Source: Ruegeria conchae
GTDB taxonomy: Bacteria; Pseudomonadota; Alphaproteobacteria; Rhodobacterales; Rhodobacteraceae
Assembly (NCBI RefSeq): GCF_000192475.1
Contig: NZ_AEYW01000023.1
Coordinates: 1 to 64,000 of the forward strand
DNA length: 64,000 bases
Direction: 5' to 3'
Made by a program: the position numbers and the translations under genes. Below are positions 46,221 through 55,637 of the stretch, piece by piece. A model generated the notes under the pieces. The model was not told the origin of the DNA and made no database searches. It was given only the letters and a program-made list of their open reading frames with translations. How positions within the stretch are numbered: position 1 is the stretch's first letter; each line of letters starts with the position of its first letter.

Positions 46221-47654
46221 ATGCAAGACGCCACACGACATTACATCAACGGCCAATGGGTTACCTCGATCGACGGGCGCGAAGTGGAAGTTGAAAACCC
46301 GTCCACAGAAAAAAAGATCGCCACGATCACTTTGGGTGGCGTCGCTGTTGCCGACGCGGCCGTCGCCGCAGCCAAGGCAGCTTTCCCGGCCTGGGCGGCA
46401 ACAGACCCTTTGGGCCGGATCGCCGCACTGGAGCGGTTGATGGAGGTCTACAAGGGCCAAGCCGAAGACATGGCACAGGCCATCAGCTTTGAGATGGGTG
46501 CACCTATCGCATTGGCAAAGACGGCGCAGGTCGGTGCCGGGGCGGGGCATCTCAAGAACACCATTCGGGCGGCCAAGGCTTTTGCCTTTGAACGTCCCTT
46601 GGGGGACCACGCGCCCGGCGACGTGATCCTGTACGAGCCGGTCGGTGTCTGCGCCCTGATCACCCCATGGAACTGGCCGATGAACCAGGTGATGCTGAAA
46701 CTCGCCCCGGCGCTGGCCGCTGGGTGTACGGTGGTTCTGAAACCCTCTGAACTCTCGCCACTCAGTGCCATTCTGCTGGCCGAGATGATCGATGCAGCGG
46801 GCTTCCCACCCGGCGTGTTCAATCTTGTGAACGGTGATGGTGCCGGTGTTGGCGCGCATCTCACCGCGCACCCGGACGTGGACATGGTCAGCTTCACCGG
46901 ATCAACCCGAGCTGGGGTCGCGATCAGCAAGGCGGCAGCGGAGACCGTCAAGCGCGTCAGTCTCGAACTGGGGGGCAAGGGGGCCAACATCATCTTTGCC
47001 GATGCCGACGAAAAGGCGGTCGCACGCGGTGTGCGCCATTGCTTCAACAATACCGGCCAGTACTGCAATGCACCCACAAGGATGCTGGTGGAGCGGTCGA
47101 TCTATGACGCGGCTGTTGAAACTGCCCGAGTGGCGGCCGGGAAAACCGAGGTTGGCCCCGCTGATGTCGAGGGTCGCCAGATCGGCCCGGTCGTCTCCGG
47201 GGTCCAGTTCAACCGGATCCAATACTACCTCAAGCAAGGGATCGATGAAGGCGCCAGGCTTGTGGCTGGCGGGATGGGCAAGCCGGACGGGCTGAGCACC
47301 GGGCATTTCGTCCGGCCTACGGTCTTTGCCGATGTCACGCCTGACATGACCATCTGGCGGGAGGAAATCTTTGGCCCGGTTCTGACCATGACACCATTCG
47401 ATACCGAGGAAGAGGCGATCGCCCTGGCCAATGACACACCTTATGGGCTGACCAATTATGTCCAGACCCCCGATAAATCTCGTGCCCGTCGGGTGGCGCG
47501 GCGGCTGCGCTCGGGTATGGTCGAGATGAACGGTAAATTCGGCGGGGCCGGAACACCCTTTGGCGGGATGAAGCAATCCGGTACTGGCCGCGAAGGCGGT
47601 GTCTGGGGGCTGGAGGAGTTCCTGGAGGTCAAGGCCGTGAGTGACTGGGGGTGA
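46221..47654 (+). CDS. NAD(P)-dependent aldehyde dehydrogenase
   Basis: A 477-aa ALDH. Motifs: PWNWPMNQVMLKLAPAL, SFTGSTRAG, the catalytic-base ELGGKGANIIF (Glu near residue 251) and NNTGQYCNAPTRMLV (Cys near 282). It oxidises an aldehyde to an acid, or to acyl-CoA in some members. AAAGGC is just before the start region. Position suggests it acts on an aldehyde released by a crotonase-type enzyme, by analogy with hydroxycinnamate pathways; this is inference. Confidence 0.92.
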   Translation: MQDATRHYINGQWVTSIDGREVEVENPSTEKKIATITLGGVAVADAAVAAAKAAFPAWAATDPLGRIAALERLMEVYKGQAEDMAQAISFEMGAPIALAKTAQVGAGAGHLKNTIRAAKAFAFERPLGDHAPGDVILYEPVGVCALITPWNWPMNQVMLKLAPALAAGCTVVLKPSELSPLSAILLAEMIDAAGFPPGVFNLVNGDGAGVGAHLTAHPDVDMVSFTGSTRAGVAISKAAAETVKRVSLELGGKGANIIFADADEKAVARGVRHCFNNTGQYCNAPTRMLVERSIYDAAVETARVAAGKTEVGPADVEGRQIGPVVSGVQFNRIQYYLKQGIDEGARLVAGGMGKPDGLSTGHFVRPTVFADVTPDMTIWREEIFGPVLTMTPFDTEEEAIALANDTPYGLTNYVQTPDKSRARRVARRLRSGMVEMNGKFGGAGTPFGGMKQSGTGREGGVWGLEEFLEVKAVSDWG

Positions 47655-47656
47655 GC

Positions 47657-48502
47657 ATGGCAAAGGTTCTTTACGAAAAAGATGGCCGGATCGGGCGGAT
47701 CACCCTGAACCGCCCCGAGGTGATGAATGCCATCGACGACGATCTGCCGCGCGAACTGGCGGCGGCGGTGGCCGAGGCGGATGCCGACAGGGGCGTGCAT
47801 TTGATGGTCCTGTCCGGTGCCGGCAAGGCATTCTGCGCGGGCTACGATCTGGCCCATTATGCCGAAGGCAACGGCCCCAACAAGGTGGTGCAGGACATGC
47901 CATGGGACCCAATGCAAGATTTCCAGTTCATGTGGGCGAATACGCAGGCCTTCATGTCGCTCTTCAGGGCGATGAAACCGGTGATCTGCAAGGTTCACGG
48001 CTTTGCCGTCGCGGGTGGGTCGGATATCGCGCTCTGCGCTGATTTGACCATCATGGGAGAGACAGCGCAGATCGGCTACATGCCCACCCGGGTCTGGGGG
48101 TGCCCGACCACGGCAATGTGGGTGCATCGGCTCGGGCCTGAGAAGGCCAAGCGGATGATGTTCACGGGCGACAAGGTAGCTGGTGTTGAGGCCGCCGAAA
48201 TGGGACTCGTTTTGAAATCCGTACCCGATGACCAGCTGGACGACGAGGTCGAGGCGCTGGCTGCGCGCATTGCGTCCGTGCCGATTAACCAGCTGGCCAT
48301 GCAGAAAATGGTGATTAACGCGGCGGTCGAGGAAAAGATCAACCAAACACAGCGCCTTGCCACCGTGTTCGATGGCGTCACTCGCCATTCACCCGAAGGC
48401 ATGAACTTCAAAGCCCGCGTGGAGCAAGTCGGCTGGAAACAGGCTGTGCACGAACGGGACACCGGCACCTTCGACTGGACCCGCAACAAACCCTTCGATT
48501 GA
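47657..48502 (+). CDS. Enoyl-CoA hydratase/isomerase family protein, copy 2
   Basis: A 281-aa crotonase-fold protein, longer than copy 1. Segments AFCAGYDLAHYAEG (about 56-69) and HGFAVAGGSDIALCADLTI (about 111-129) form the oxyanion hole. It has a long C-terminal extension (TRHSPEGMNFKARVEQVGWKQAVHERDTGTFD) seen in some lyase-like members. ATG 47657 is used; GTG 47651 overlaps the ALDH stop and is an alternative. Last gene of the operon. Confidence 0.9.
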   Translation: MAKVLYEKDGRIGRITLNRPEVMNAIDDDLPRELAAAVAEADADRGVHLMVLSGAGKAFCAGYDLAHYAEGNGPNKVVQDMPWDPMQDFQFMWANTQAFMSLFRAMKPVICKVHGFAVAGGSDIALCADLTIMGETAQIGYMPTRVWGCPTTAMWVHRLGPEKAKRMMFTGDKVAGVEAAEMGLVLKSVPDDQLDDEVEALAARIASVPINQLAMQKMVINAAVEEKINQTQRLATVFDGVTRHSPEGMNFKARVEQVGWKQAVHERDTGTFDWTRNKPFD

Positions 48503-48540
48503 AAATTTGAGTACGGCGACCGAAACTGAGCCTCCCCAAC

Positions 48541-48713
48541 TGAACTGGTCCGACGTTATGTTTAGGAAACGGAGGACCGAGAATGGCAAACAAGCGACCG
48601 AAGCCGGAAGAGATTGTCTCGAAGTTGCGGCAAGTTGAGGTGCTGATGGGGCAAGGGATGCCTCGTCTGGATGCGATCAGACAGATCGGCGTTGTCGAAC
48701 AGACCTATTCACG
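48541..48713 (+). mobile_element. IS3-family insertion sequence remnant
   Basis: The left end TGAACTGGTCCGACG (48541-48555) and a following gene start are typical of IS3-group elements. Only the first ~45 codons of orfA survive. The right end, orfB and the second inverted repeat are missing. It interrupts the region downstream of the six-gene operon. Confidence 0.55.
48583..48713 (+). pseudogene. Truncated IS3-family transposase orfA
   Basis: ANKRPKPEEIVSKLRQVEVLMGQGM..DAIRQIGVVEQTY is the N-terminal HTH of IS3-family OrfA (IS407-like 'KPEEIVxKLRQVDVLxxQG' pattern). Homology ends at about residue 44, and the frame then runs into unrelated sequence. GGAGGACCGAGA precedes the ATG. Confidence 0.85.
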
Positions 48714-48916
48714 CCTGTCATCTCAACACCCACCCTGTATGTCATTGATGGTAGCTGAATCCAGAGAGCTTTGCGAAACACCCAAATCGTAAATCAGGCC
48801 CGCAGGGGTTATATGTATATTTGGCATCACTACCCACTTTATATGTATAATCTGATTTTTAGATAATCTGAAAATGAGATTACTGGAAATGTCCGAAGCA
48901 TCATACGGACACTCAA

Positions 48917-49174
48917 TTGACCAAAACACTTCGCACCGACGGACACTTGGCGCTCATTGAAGCGCTCATTTCAGCCCGTAAGTCACAAAAACTCTCTCAG
49001 GCAGCCTTGGCTGACCGGTTGAAGTGCCATCAATCGTTCGTCGCGCGGATCGAGTCGGGTCAGCGGCGTATTGATGTGCCAGAATTGGTGATCATTGCGC
49101 GGGCGCTCGATGTTCCTGCGGAACACTTCTTCGAAGCCGTCATTAAGGCAGTGCCACCGGGTGAACGGATTTAA
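48917..49174 (+). CDS. Small XRE-family transcriptional regulator
   Basis: An 85-aa protein that is almost entirely an HTH_3 domain: LIEALISARKSQKLSQAALADRLKCHQSFVARIESGQRRIDVPELVIIARALDVP. The TTG 48917 start gives the usual N-terminus (TKTLRT) of this small family; no strong ribosome binding site is visible. It sits between the IS remnant and nrdJ; no toxin partner is adjacent. Confidence 0.78.
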   Translation: MTKTLRTDGHLALIEALISARKSQKLSQAALADRLKCHQSFVARIESGQRRIDVPELVIIARALDVPAEHFFEAVIKAVPPGERI

Positions 49175-49368
49175 CGACTTGATTTCGTTGACTAATCACA
49201 CAATTCACAAAGGGCTTTTGCGGCTTTGGGTGTGACCGAAGCATGATTTTCACGTCCAAAATTTACTCAAACCCCATACCCAAAATAGAGACGGCTTCAC
49301 CCGAAAGCATCGTTGTGAAGCCGCTCAATGTACAACCTATGTGTAGATTGTGGACCCAAGTTAGAACG

Positions 49369-49392
49369 AAATGGGCAAACTATGGGTCATTT
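49369..49392 (-). repeat. 24-bp repeat, right copy (inverted)
   Basis: The exact reverse complement of 38770-38793. It lies 29 bp beyond the 3' end of nrdJ. Flanking sequence outside the 24 bp is not shared except for a nearby GGGTAC. Confidence 0.85.
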
Positions 49393-49421
49393 CACAACAT
49401 CAACAACTATGTACCCAGAAT

Positions 49422-51704
49422 CTAACCGCATTTCGAATGGCCGCAACTTCTGCAGGTCATGCAGCCTTCGATCATCACCATGTCGAACTGACCACAGGAC
49501 GGGCATGCTTTGCCGCGTGGAGTGTCGATATTGACAACTTGCGCCTGGGGGTCCGACTTTAGGCCCATTCCTTCACCTTCGAGAAATCCGATTACAACCA
49601 TATGCTGCTCGATCACGCCACCGATTGCAGCAAGAATTGAGGGGATGTACTTGCCCTTGACCCAAGCCCCGCCGCGTGGATCAAAGACGGCTTTCAGTTC
49701 CTCCACAACAAACGAAACATCTCCGCCCCGGCGGAAAACAGCGGAAATCATCCGCGTCAGGGCCAGCGTCCAGGCATAGTGCTCCATGTTCTTCGAATTG
49801 ATGAATACTTCGAACGGTCTACGACGACCACTGATGACAATGTCGTTGATCGTCAGATAGATCGCGTGTTCGCTGTCGGGCCATTTCAGCTTGTACGTCG
49901 ACCCTTCCAGAGATTGCGGACGATCCAGCGGCTCTGACATATAGACGACTTCGCCGACATCAACCTCCTGCGGCGCAGCGGCACTTTCACCTGGTGCTGT
50001 ATCTGTACTCTCTGACACGGTCAGAACAGAACCCGTCACATCGTTGGGGCGATAGGTCGTACAACCTTTGCAGCCTTGATCCCAAGCCTGCATGTAGACA
50101 TCCTTGAAGGCGTCAAAGCTTATATCCTCGGGGCAGTTGATGGTCTTCGAAATCGAGCTGTCGATCCACTTCTGCGCCGCGGCCTGCATCTTGACGTGAT
50201 CAGACGGCGACAGCGTTTGTGCGTTAACGAAATAGTCGGGCAGCTCCGTATCCCCGAACTTATCGCGCCACATCTGGACGGCATAGTCGACTACTTCTTC
50301 TTCAGTGCGCGAACCGTCTTTCTGCAGCACTTTGCGCGTGTAAGCATAAGCAAAGACCGGTTCGATCCCCGACGACACGTTCCCGGCATAGAGCGAGATC
50401 GTCCCCGTCGGCGCGATCGACGTCAGCAGCGCGTTGCGGATGCCGTGTTCGCGGATCGCATCGCGCACATCGTCATCCATCTGTTGCATCGTACCACTGG
50501 CCAAATATTTCTCAGCATCGAACAAAGGAAACGTGCCTTTCTCCTTTGCCAGGTCCACCGACGCCAGATACGCGGCGCGGGCGATCGCGTGCAGCCATTG
50601 CTCGGTCTGACGCGCCGCCTCGTCCGAGCCATAGCGCAGGCCCAACATCAGCAGTGCATCTGCGAGACCCGTTACGCCCAGCCCGATACGGCGTTTGTCT
50701 TGCGCTTCCGCCTCTTGTTCAACCAGCGGGAATTTCGACGCGTCGACCACGTTGTCCATCATGCGAACGGCGGTGGCGACCAGCTCTTGCAAAGCGTCCT
50801 CATCCAGATGCGCCGCGTCCTCAAAGGGCTCGGCCACCAACCGCGCCAGATTGATCGAACCCAACAGGCAAGCACCATAAGGTGGCAAAGGCTGTTCGCC
50901 GCATGGATTGGTCGCAGCAATCGTCTCGACGTAGCTGAGGTTGTTGGCAGTGTTGATGCGGTCGATGAAGATCACACCTGGCTCGGCATAATCATAGGTC
51001 GCCTGCATGATCTTGTTCCATAGATCACGGGCCTGAACTATGTGATAGACTTTGCCGTCAAACACCAAATCCCACGGGCCATCGGCTTTGACGGCCTCCA
51101 TGAACGGATCTGTCACCAGCACGGACATGTTGAACATGCGCAGGCGCGCCGGGTCGGACTTGGCGGTGATGAACTGTTCGATATCCGGGTGGTCACAGCG
51201 CATGGTCGCCATCATCGCCCCACGGCGCGAGCCCGCGGACATGATCGTGCGACACATTGCATCCCACACATCCATAAAGCTCAGCGGACCAGATGCGTCG
51301 GCGGCAACCCCTTTGACGTCCGCGCCGCGTGGACGGATGGTCGAGAAATCGTAACCGATCCCCCCACCCTGCTGCATGGTCAGAGCGGCCTCTTTCAGCA
51401 TATCGAAGATGCCGCCCATGCTGTCGGGGATCGTGCCCATCACAAAGCAGTTGAACAGGGTCACCTGACGTGCGGTGCCCGCCCCAGCAGTGATGCGACC
51501 AGCAGGGAGGTATTTGAAATCCTCAAGCGCGGTGTAGAATTTTTCTTCCCAACGCTCCGGGTCCTGTTCCACCCGCGCCAGATCACGTGCAATTCGCCGC
51601 CAACTGTCCTCGACCGTCTGATCGATGGGTGTGCCATCCGCCTGTTTGAAGCGGTATTTCATGTCCCAAATCTGCTCGGCGATGGGGGCGGCAAAGCGGC
51701 TCAT
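49422..51704 (-). CDS. nrdJ: Adenosylcobalamin-dependent ribonucleotide reductase (class II)
   Basis: A 760-aa class II RNR that reduces ribonucleotides using adenosylcobalamin instead of a metallo-radical subunit. NPCGEQPLPPYGAC (about residues 265-278) has the catalytic Asn-Cys-Glu. The start region has LFNCFVMGTIPDSM and GGGIGYDFS. The C-terminus has a CPSCGQ...CMTCRSCGHSKCG cysteine cluster used for re-reduction. No cobalamin riboswitch fits the 114-bp region upstream. Confidence 0.95.
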   Translation of the reverse strand: MSRFAAPIAEQIWDMKYRFKQADGTPIDQTVEDSWRRIARDLARVEQDPERWEEKFYTALEDFKYLPAGRITAGAGTARQVTLFNCFVMGTIPDSMGGIFDMLKEAALTMQQGGGIGYDFSTIRPRGADVKGVAADASGPLSFMDVWDAMCRTIMSAGSRRGAMMATMRCDHPDIEQFITAKSDPARLRMFNMSVLVTDPFMEAVKADGPWDLVFDGKVYHIVQARDLWNKIMQATYDYAEPGVIFIDRINTANNLSYVETIAATNPCGEQPLPPYGACLLGSINLARLVAEPFEDAAHLDEDALQELVATAVRMMDNVVDASKFPLVEQEAEAQDKRRIGLGVTGLADALLMLGLRYGSDEAARQTEQWLHAIARAAYLASVDLAKEKGTFPLFDAEKYLASGTMQQMDDDVRDAIREHGIRNALLTSIAPTGTISLYAGNVSSGIEPVFAYAYTRKVLQKDGSRTEEEVVDYAVQMWRDKFGDTELPDYFVNAQTLSPSDHVKMQAAAQKWIDSSISKTINCPEDISFDAFKDVYMQAWDQGCKGCTTYRPNDVTGSVLTVSESTDTAPGESAAAPQEVDVGEVVYMSEPLDRPQSLEGSTYKLKWPDSEHAIYLTINDIVISGRRRPFEVFINSKNMEHYAWTLALTRMISAVFRRGGDVSFVVEELKAVFDPRGGAWVKGKYIPSILAAIGGVIEQHMVVIGFLEGEGMGLKSDPQAQVVNIDTPRGKACPSCGQFDMVMIEGCMTCRSCGHSKCG

Positions 51705-51817
51705 TGGTGATTCCCTGTGCTGAAAGAGGTATTCAGACTATCATCCACAATACCTTGATGACAATCGCGCATGAGCTACAATGGATAGACAGTCGATGAA
51801 CGACTCTGTGGGAAAGC

Positions 51818-51826
51818 TGTGGATAA
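51818..51826. promoter_or_regulatory. DnaA-box-like site between nrdJ and DUF1489
   Basis: TGTGGATAA is the exact reverse complement of the consensus DnaA box TTATCCACA. It overlaps the GTG start of the DUF1489 gene, and TCATCCACA (one mismatch) lies at 51741-51749. Both are in the region upstream of nrdJ. Confidence 0.45.
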
Positions 51827-52250
51827 CTACGTAAACCTCATCAAACTTTCGGTCGGATCAGAAAGCGTCGACACGCTGATCGCATGGCAGGACAGCCGAA
51901 AACCTCTTTATGAGGACGGATGCCCGCGCCATGTCACACGTATGTGGCCCAAACGTGAATCCGAGATTTTGAATGGCGGATCAATCTATTGGGTGATCAA
52001 AGGTGTCGTCCAATGCCGTCAGCAGATTCTACGGCTGGACGAGGTGCGCGGTGAGGATGGAATCCGACGCTGTGCCATCGTTCTCGACCCCGAGGTGCAT
52101 CGCACGCAGAACGCTCTGAAACGCCCGTTCCAAGGCTGGCGCTATCTGAAACCCGAGGATACTCCGGCCGATTTGCCCAGAGGACGCGAGCAAGACGATG
52201 CCCTGCCCGACGACCTGAACCGTGCCCTGGCGGATATCGGCGTGCTTTAG
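51819..52250 (+). CDS. DUF1489 family protein
   Basis: A 143-aa protein with the DUF1489 core: VNLIKLSVG, PRHVTRMWPKRESEILNGGSIYWVIKGVVQCRQQILRLDE and HRTQNALKRPFQGWRYL. The function is unknown; the family is widespread in alphaproteobacteria. The start GTG 51819 gives a short N-terminal addition before VNLIKL. Its stop overlaps the hisG stop convergently. Confidence 0.88.
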   Translation: MDNYVNLIKLSVGSESVDTLIAWQDSRKPLYEDGCPRHVTRMWPKRESEILNGGSIYWVIKGVVQCRQQILRLDEVRGEDGIRRCAIVLDPEVHRTQNALKRPFQGWRYLKPEDTPADLPRGREQDDALPDDLNRALADIGVL

Positions 52251-52936
52251 CGCAACCGATCCAGTAGGTCGTTCAGAATCGTCTTCTCGGATGCGTTATA
52301 GGTTGCCACCCGGCTGCGCCACAAAGTCGCCTGCGACTGCAAGATCGACCCATCTGATAGGATTTTCAGGTGGTTGGCCCGCAGAGTTTCGCCAGTTGAC
52401 GTAATATCAGCAATCGCCTCGGCGGTTTCGTTCACCACCGTGCCCTCAGTAGCACCCTGGCTATCGACCAGCGTGTAGTCGGCCACGCCCGCTTCTGTCA
52501 GGAATTCACGAACCAAACGGTGATACTTGGTGGCGATACGCAGCCGGTGCCCGTGAGCCTTGCGGAAACTCGCAGCTGCCGCGTCCAGATCGTCCAACGT
52601 ATCCACATCGACCCAGCAGGCAGGTGTTGCGATGATCAAGTCAGCCTTGCCGAACCCAAGCGGGGCGACCTCTTCGACCTGCTGTTCCCACCGCGGCAGT
52701 TTCTCTTGCACCAGATCAATCCCGGTCACGCCCAGATGAACGCGCCCAGCGGCAAGCTCGCGCGGTATCTCCCCGGCGGATAGCAGGATCAGCGAGACGC
52801 CATCAATCCCCTCAACTTTGCCTGCATATTCCCGGTCCGATCCGTTGCGCGAAAGGGTGATGCCGCGCTTTTCAAACCACGCGAAGGTCTTGTCCATCAA
52901 TCGGCCCTTCGAGGGCACGCCCAGTTTCAGGCTCAT
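52247..52936 (-). CDS. hisG: ATP phosphoribosyltransferase (short form)
   Basis: A 229-aa HisG_S enzyme, the first step of histidine synthesis (ATP + PRPP). It lacks the C-terminal regulatory domain, and the hisZ upstream supplies the regulatory subunit. Motifs: LGVPSKGRLMDKTFAWFEKRG and GVTGIDLVQE. It overlaps hisZ by 4 bp. Confidence 0.95.
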   Translation of the reverse strand: MSLKLGVPSKGRLMDKTFAWFEKRGITLSRNGSDREYAGKVEGIDGVSLILLSAGEIPRELAAGRVHLGVTGIDLVQEKLPRWEQQVEEVAPLGFGKADLIIATPACWVDVDTLDDLDAAAASFRKAHGHRLRIATKYHRLVREFLTEAGVADYTLVDSQGATEGTVVNETAEAIADITSTGETLRANHLKILSDGSILQSQATLWRSRVATYNASEKTILNDLLDRLR

Positions 52937-54021
52937 TGCGCGGCCTCCTCGATTTCGAGCATCAGGTCCGGGCGGATCACGCCGCCAATAGCCGGAATCT
53001 CGGCCCCACCTCCCAATTGCCGGGTCAGCGCATCATAGCGCCCACCGGTTGCGACCGGTGGCAGATCAGGGCGGCCTTCGGCGTAAAAACCGAATACAAA
53101 ACCGTCGTAATACTCCATCGAGGTTCTGCCATAAGACGCCTCAAAATCCAGTGTATTCACGTCCACGCCCCGCGCCTGCAGGGCTGCGATACGGGCTTCC
53201 AAACGATCCAGCGCGGGCGTGATCTGCGGCAGGTCAACCGCCACGTCGCGCAATTGTTCCAGCGCAAAAGGCATGGTTTCGCGCACATTCAGCAGTGTCT
53301 CCAAACCGGCCAGTTCATTGTCCGAGATCGGCGGCGCGGCGCGGTCTTCGCGTAGGGCTTCTATCCGGTCGAGGATTTCCGGCGCGCGGCGTTTACCGAT
53401 CATGGGCACGTCAATCGCCAATGGGTCAGCTGCGTCAAGCAGAGCATCGCGACCCTCAAGGCCCGCTTTGCGCCCGGCGTATCGGTCCAGCAGAACGCGG
53501 AACCGGCGAGGCCGCCAGAGATGCCGCATCAGCGCGGCCTTGCGGCGGTCAGTTGTCTTCAGTCCCGCGACAGCGGCGATCAGAATGCCGATATCACCGG
53601 TCGCTGCCCGCAAGGGTAGCCCGCGTAGTTGCAGGGCAAACAGCGAAAAAACTTCGGCATCTGCCCCAGCGGGGTCTTCGCGATCAAAGACTTCGTAACC
53701 GACCTGGATATACTCATTAGCCCGGTCGGGATCGTGTTCCTGACGACGGAACACTTCGCCGGAATAGGTGTATCTTGCAGGTTCAGCCCCTTCGGACATG
53801 TGCATCTGCACCACTGGCAAGGTGAAGTCCGGGCGCAGCATCTGCTCACCCCGCAGCGCGTCCGAGGTCACATAGGCGCGCGCGCGGATATCTTCACCGT
53901 AGAGGTCCAGCAGCGTACCCGCAGGTTGCAACAAAGGTGTGTCCACCACATGCCCACCCGCGGCCTCGAACCGGACGCGCATCATTGCGGCGCGGGCCTG
54001 TATCTGGGAACGATTGGGCAT
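52933..54021 (-). CDS. hisZ: ATP phosphoribosyltransferase regulatory subunit
   Basis: A 362-aa HisRS paralogue that allosterically activates short HisG. It shares the class II aminoacyl-tRNA synthetase fold (LRPDFTLPVVQMHMSE near residues 62-77) but has lost tRNA charging residues. It lies 3 bp after hisS and overlaps hisG by 4 bp. Confidence 0.93.
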   Translation of the reverse strand: MPNRSQIQARAAMMRVRFEAAGGHVVDTPLLQPAGTLLDLYGEDIRARAYVTSDALRGEQMLRPDFTLPVVQMHMSEGAEPARYTYSGEVFRRQEHDPDRANEYIQVGYEVFDREDPAGADAEVFSLFALQLRGLPLRAATGDIGILIAAVAGLKTTDRRKAALMRHLWRPRRFRVLLDRYAGRKAGLEGRDALLDAADPLAIDVPMIGKRRAPEILDRIEALREDRAAPPISDNELAGLETLLNVRETMPFALEQLRDVAVDLPQITPALDRLEARIAALQARGVDVNTLDFEASYGRTSMEYYDGFVFGFYAEGRPDLPPVATGGRYDALTRQLGGGAEIPAIGGVIRPDLMLEIEEAAQ

Positions 54022-54024
54022 GGG

Positions 54025-55512
54025 TCAGTCCTGACTGTCCAAAATTTCGCGCACCTTGGCGACCAGATCTCCGCGTAGCACTTCAAACTGGCTGGGTCGT
54101 TCTTTCCATTCCTCAAGCGTGGCGCTTTCGGCAATCTTTGCGCCAAGGATCAGGTCCTTGATTTGCACAATTCCCTTTTCTTTTTCGTCACCACCTTCGA
54201 TCACAGCGATCGGAGAGTTCCGCTTGTCCGCGTATTTCAGTTGGTTGCCAAAGTTCTTGGGGTTGCCCAGATACACCTCGGCCCGGATACCTGCATTGCG
54301 CAGCTCGGTTACCATGGCCTGATAGTCGGCCATCCGATCCCGATCCATGACGGTGACGACCACCGGACCGGTGGCTTGCGCTGCGATCCGACCCTTTTCG
54401 CGGAGCGCGGCTAGTAAACGATCAACACCGATCGAAATACCCGTCGCGGGCACTTCCTGTCCGGTAAAACGCTTGACCAGATCGTCATAGCGACCACCGC
54501 CTGATACCGACCCGAATTGCCGCTTGCGGCCTTTCTCGTCGAATATCTCGAAGGTCAGTTCGGCCTCATAAACCGGCCCAGTGTAGTAGCCGAGGCCACG
54601 GACAACCGAAGGATCAATCTCGATCCGGTCCGATCCATACCCCCCCGCATCCAGCAGGGCACCGATCTGCTCCAGCTCGGCAATGCCATCCGCGCCAATC
54701 TTGCTGTCGCCCACGGCGGCGCGCAGGTTGGCCAGCGTACCAGCGGTGTCGGTAGCTTTCGAGGTCAGGAACGCGATCACAGGTTCGGCCTGATCATCGC
54801 TGAGACCAACACCATCAATGAACGCCCCAGAGGCATCCAGTCGGCCCTTGGTCAGCAGCTCTCGCACACCGGCCTCCCCGACCTTATCGAACTTATCGAT
54901 AGTGCGCAGAACATTATCGCGGGCGGCCAAGTCTTCGCCCAGCCCCATCGCCTCAAGCACTCCATTCAGAACCTTGCGGTTATTGACGCGCACAAGATAG
55001 TCACTGCGGGGAATGCCCACTGTCTCCAGCGTGTCCGACAACATCGCGCAAATCTCGGCATCCGCGGCCATCGAGGCCGTGCCCACGGTATCCGCATCAC
55101 ATTGATAAAACTGGCGATACCGCCCCGGCCCTGGCTTCTCGTTTCGCCAGACCGGACCCATCGCATAGCGACGATAAGGCGTGGGCAGGTCGTTGCGGTG
55201 CTGCGCGTAAACGCGAGCCAAAGGCGCCGTCAGGTCATAACGCAGAGCCATCCAGTCGCCATTGCCGCCCTCGTCGAATTCCTGCCATGCAAACACGCCT
55301 TCGTTTGGGCGATCCACGTCCGGAAGGAACTTGCCCAGCGCGTCGACGGTCTCAACCGCGCTGCTCTCCAAGGCATCGAACCCGTAACGATGATAGACGC
55401 CCGCAATCGTCCGCAGCATCTCGGTGCGCTGCGTAACTTCCTCGCCGAAATAGTCACGGAACCCTTTCGGCGTTACGGCCTTGGGGCGGGGCTGTTTCTT
55501 GGGCTTGGCCAT
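54025..55512 (-). CDS. hisS: Histidyl-tRNA synthetase
   Basis: A 495-aa class II enzyme. [16 protein letters not shown] and [13 protein letters not shown] are motif-2 elements, [19 protein letters not shown] matches motif 3, and [16 protein letters not shown] marks the histidine pocket. The C-terminal anticodon-binding domain is present. First gene of hisS-hisZ-hisG. Confidence 0.97.
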   Translation of the reverse strand: MAKPKKQPRPKAVTPKGFRDYFGEEVTQRTEMLRTIAGVYHRYGFDALESSAVETVDALGKFLPDVDRPNEGVFAWQEFDEGGNGDWMALRYDLTAPLARVYAQHRNDLPTPYRRYAMGPVWRNEKPGPGRYRQFYQCDADTVGTASMAADAEICAMLSDTLETVGIPRSDYLVRVNNRKVLNGVLEAMGLGEDLAARDNVLRTIDKFDKVGEAGVRELLTKGRLDASGAFIDGVGLSDDQAEPVIAFLTSKATDTAGTLANLRAAVGDSKIGADGIAELEQIGALLDAGGYGSDRIEIDPSVVRGLGYYTGPVYEAELTFEIFDEKGRKRQFGSVSGGGRYDDLVKRFTGQEVPATGISIGVDRLLAALREKGRIAAQATGPVVVTVMDRDRMADYQAMVTELRNAGIRAEVYLGNPKNFGNQLKYADKRNSPIAVIEGGDEKEKGIVQIKDLILGAKIAESATLEEWKERPSQFEVLRGDLVAKVREILDSQD

Positions 55513-55637
55513 GTGGGGCGTCCTTGGGATTTAGTGTTCCGCGCGCGGTCTATCCCATGGCCCGCATCGGAGCAAGGCGGGGTTTCACTGGTCATGGGCT
55601 GCCGGGGTCGCTATGAGACGCCTATAAGGAGAGCCCC

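Noticed and set aside
50076-51023. 315-codon open frame opposite nrdJ
   Set aside because: Antisense shadow of nrdJ.
51705-51818. Cobalamin riboswitch expected upstream of a B12-dependent reductase
   Set aside because: The interval is too short and lacks the B12-box.
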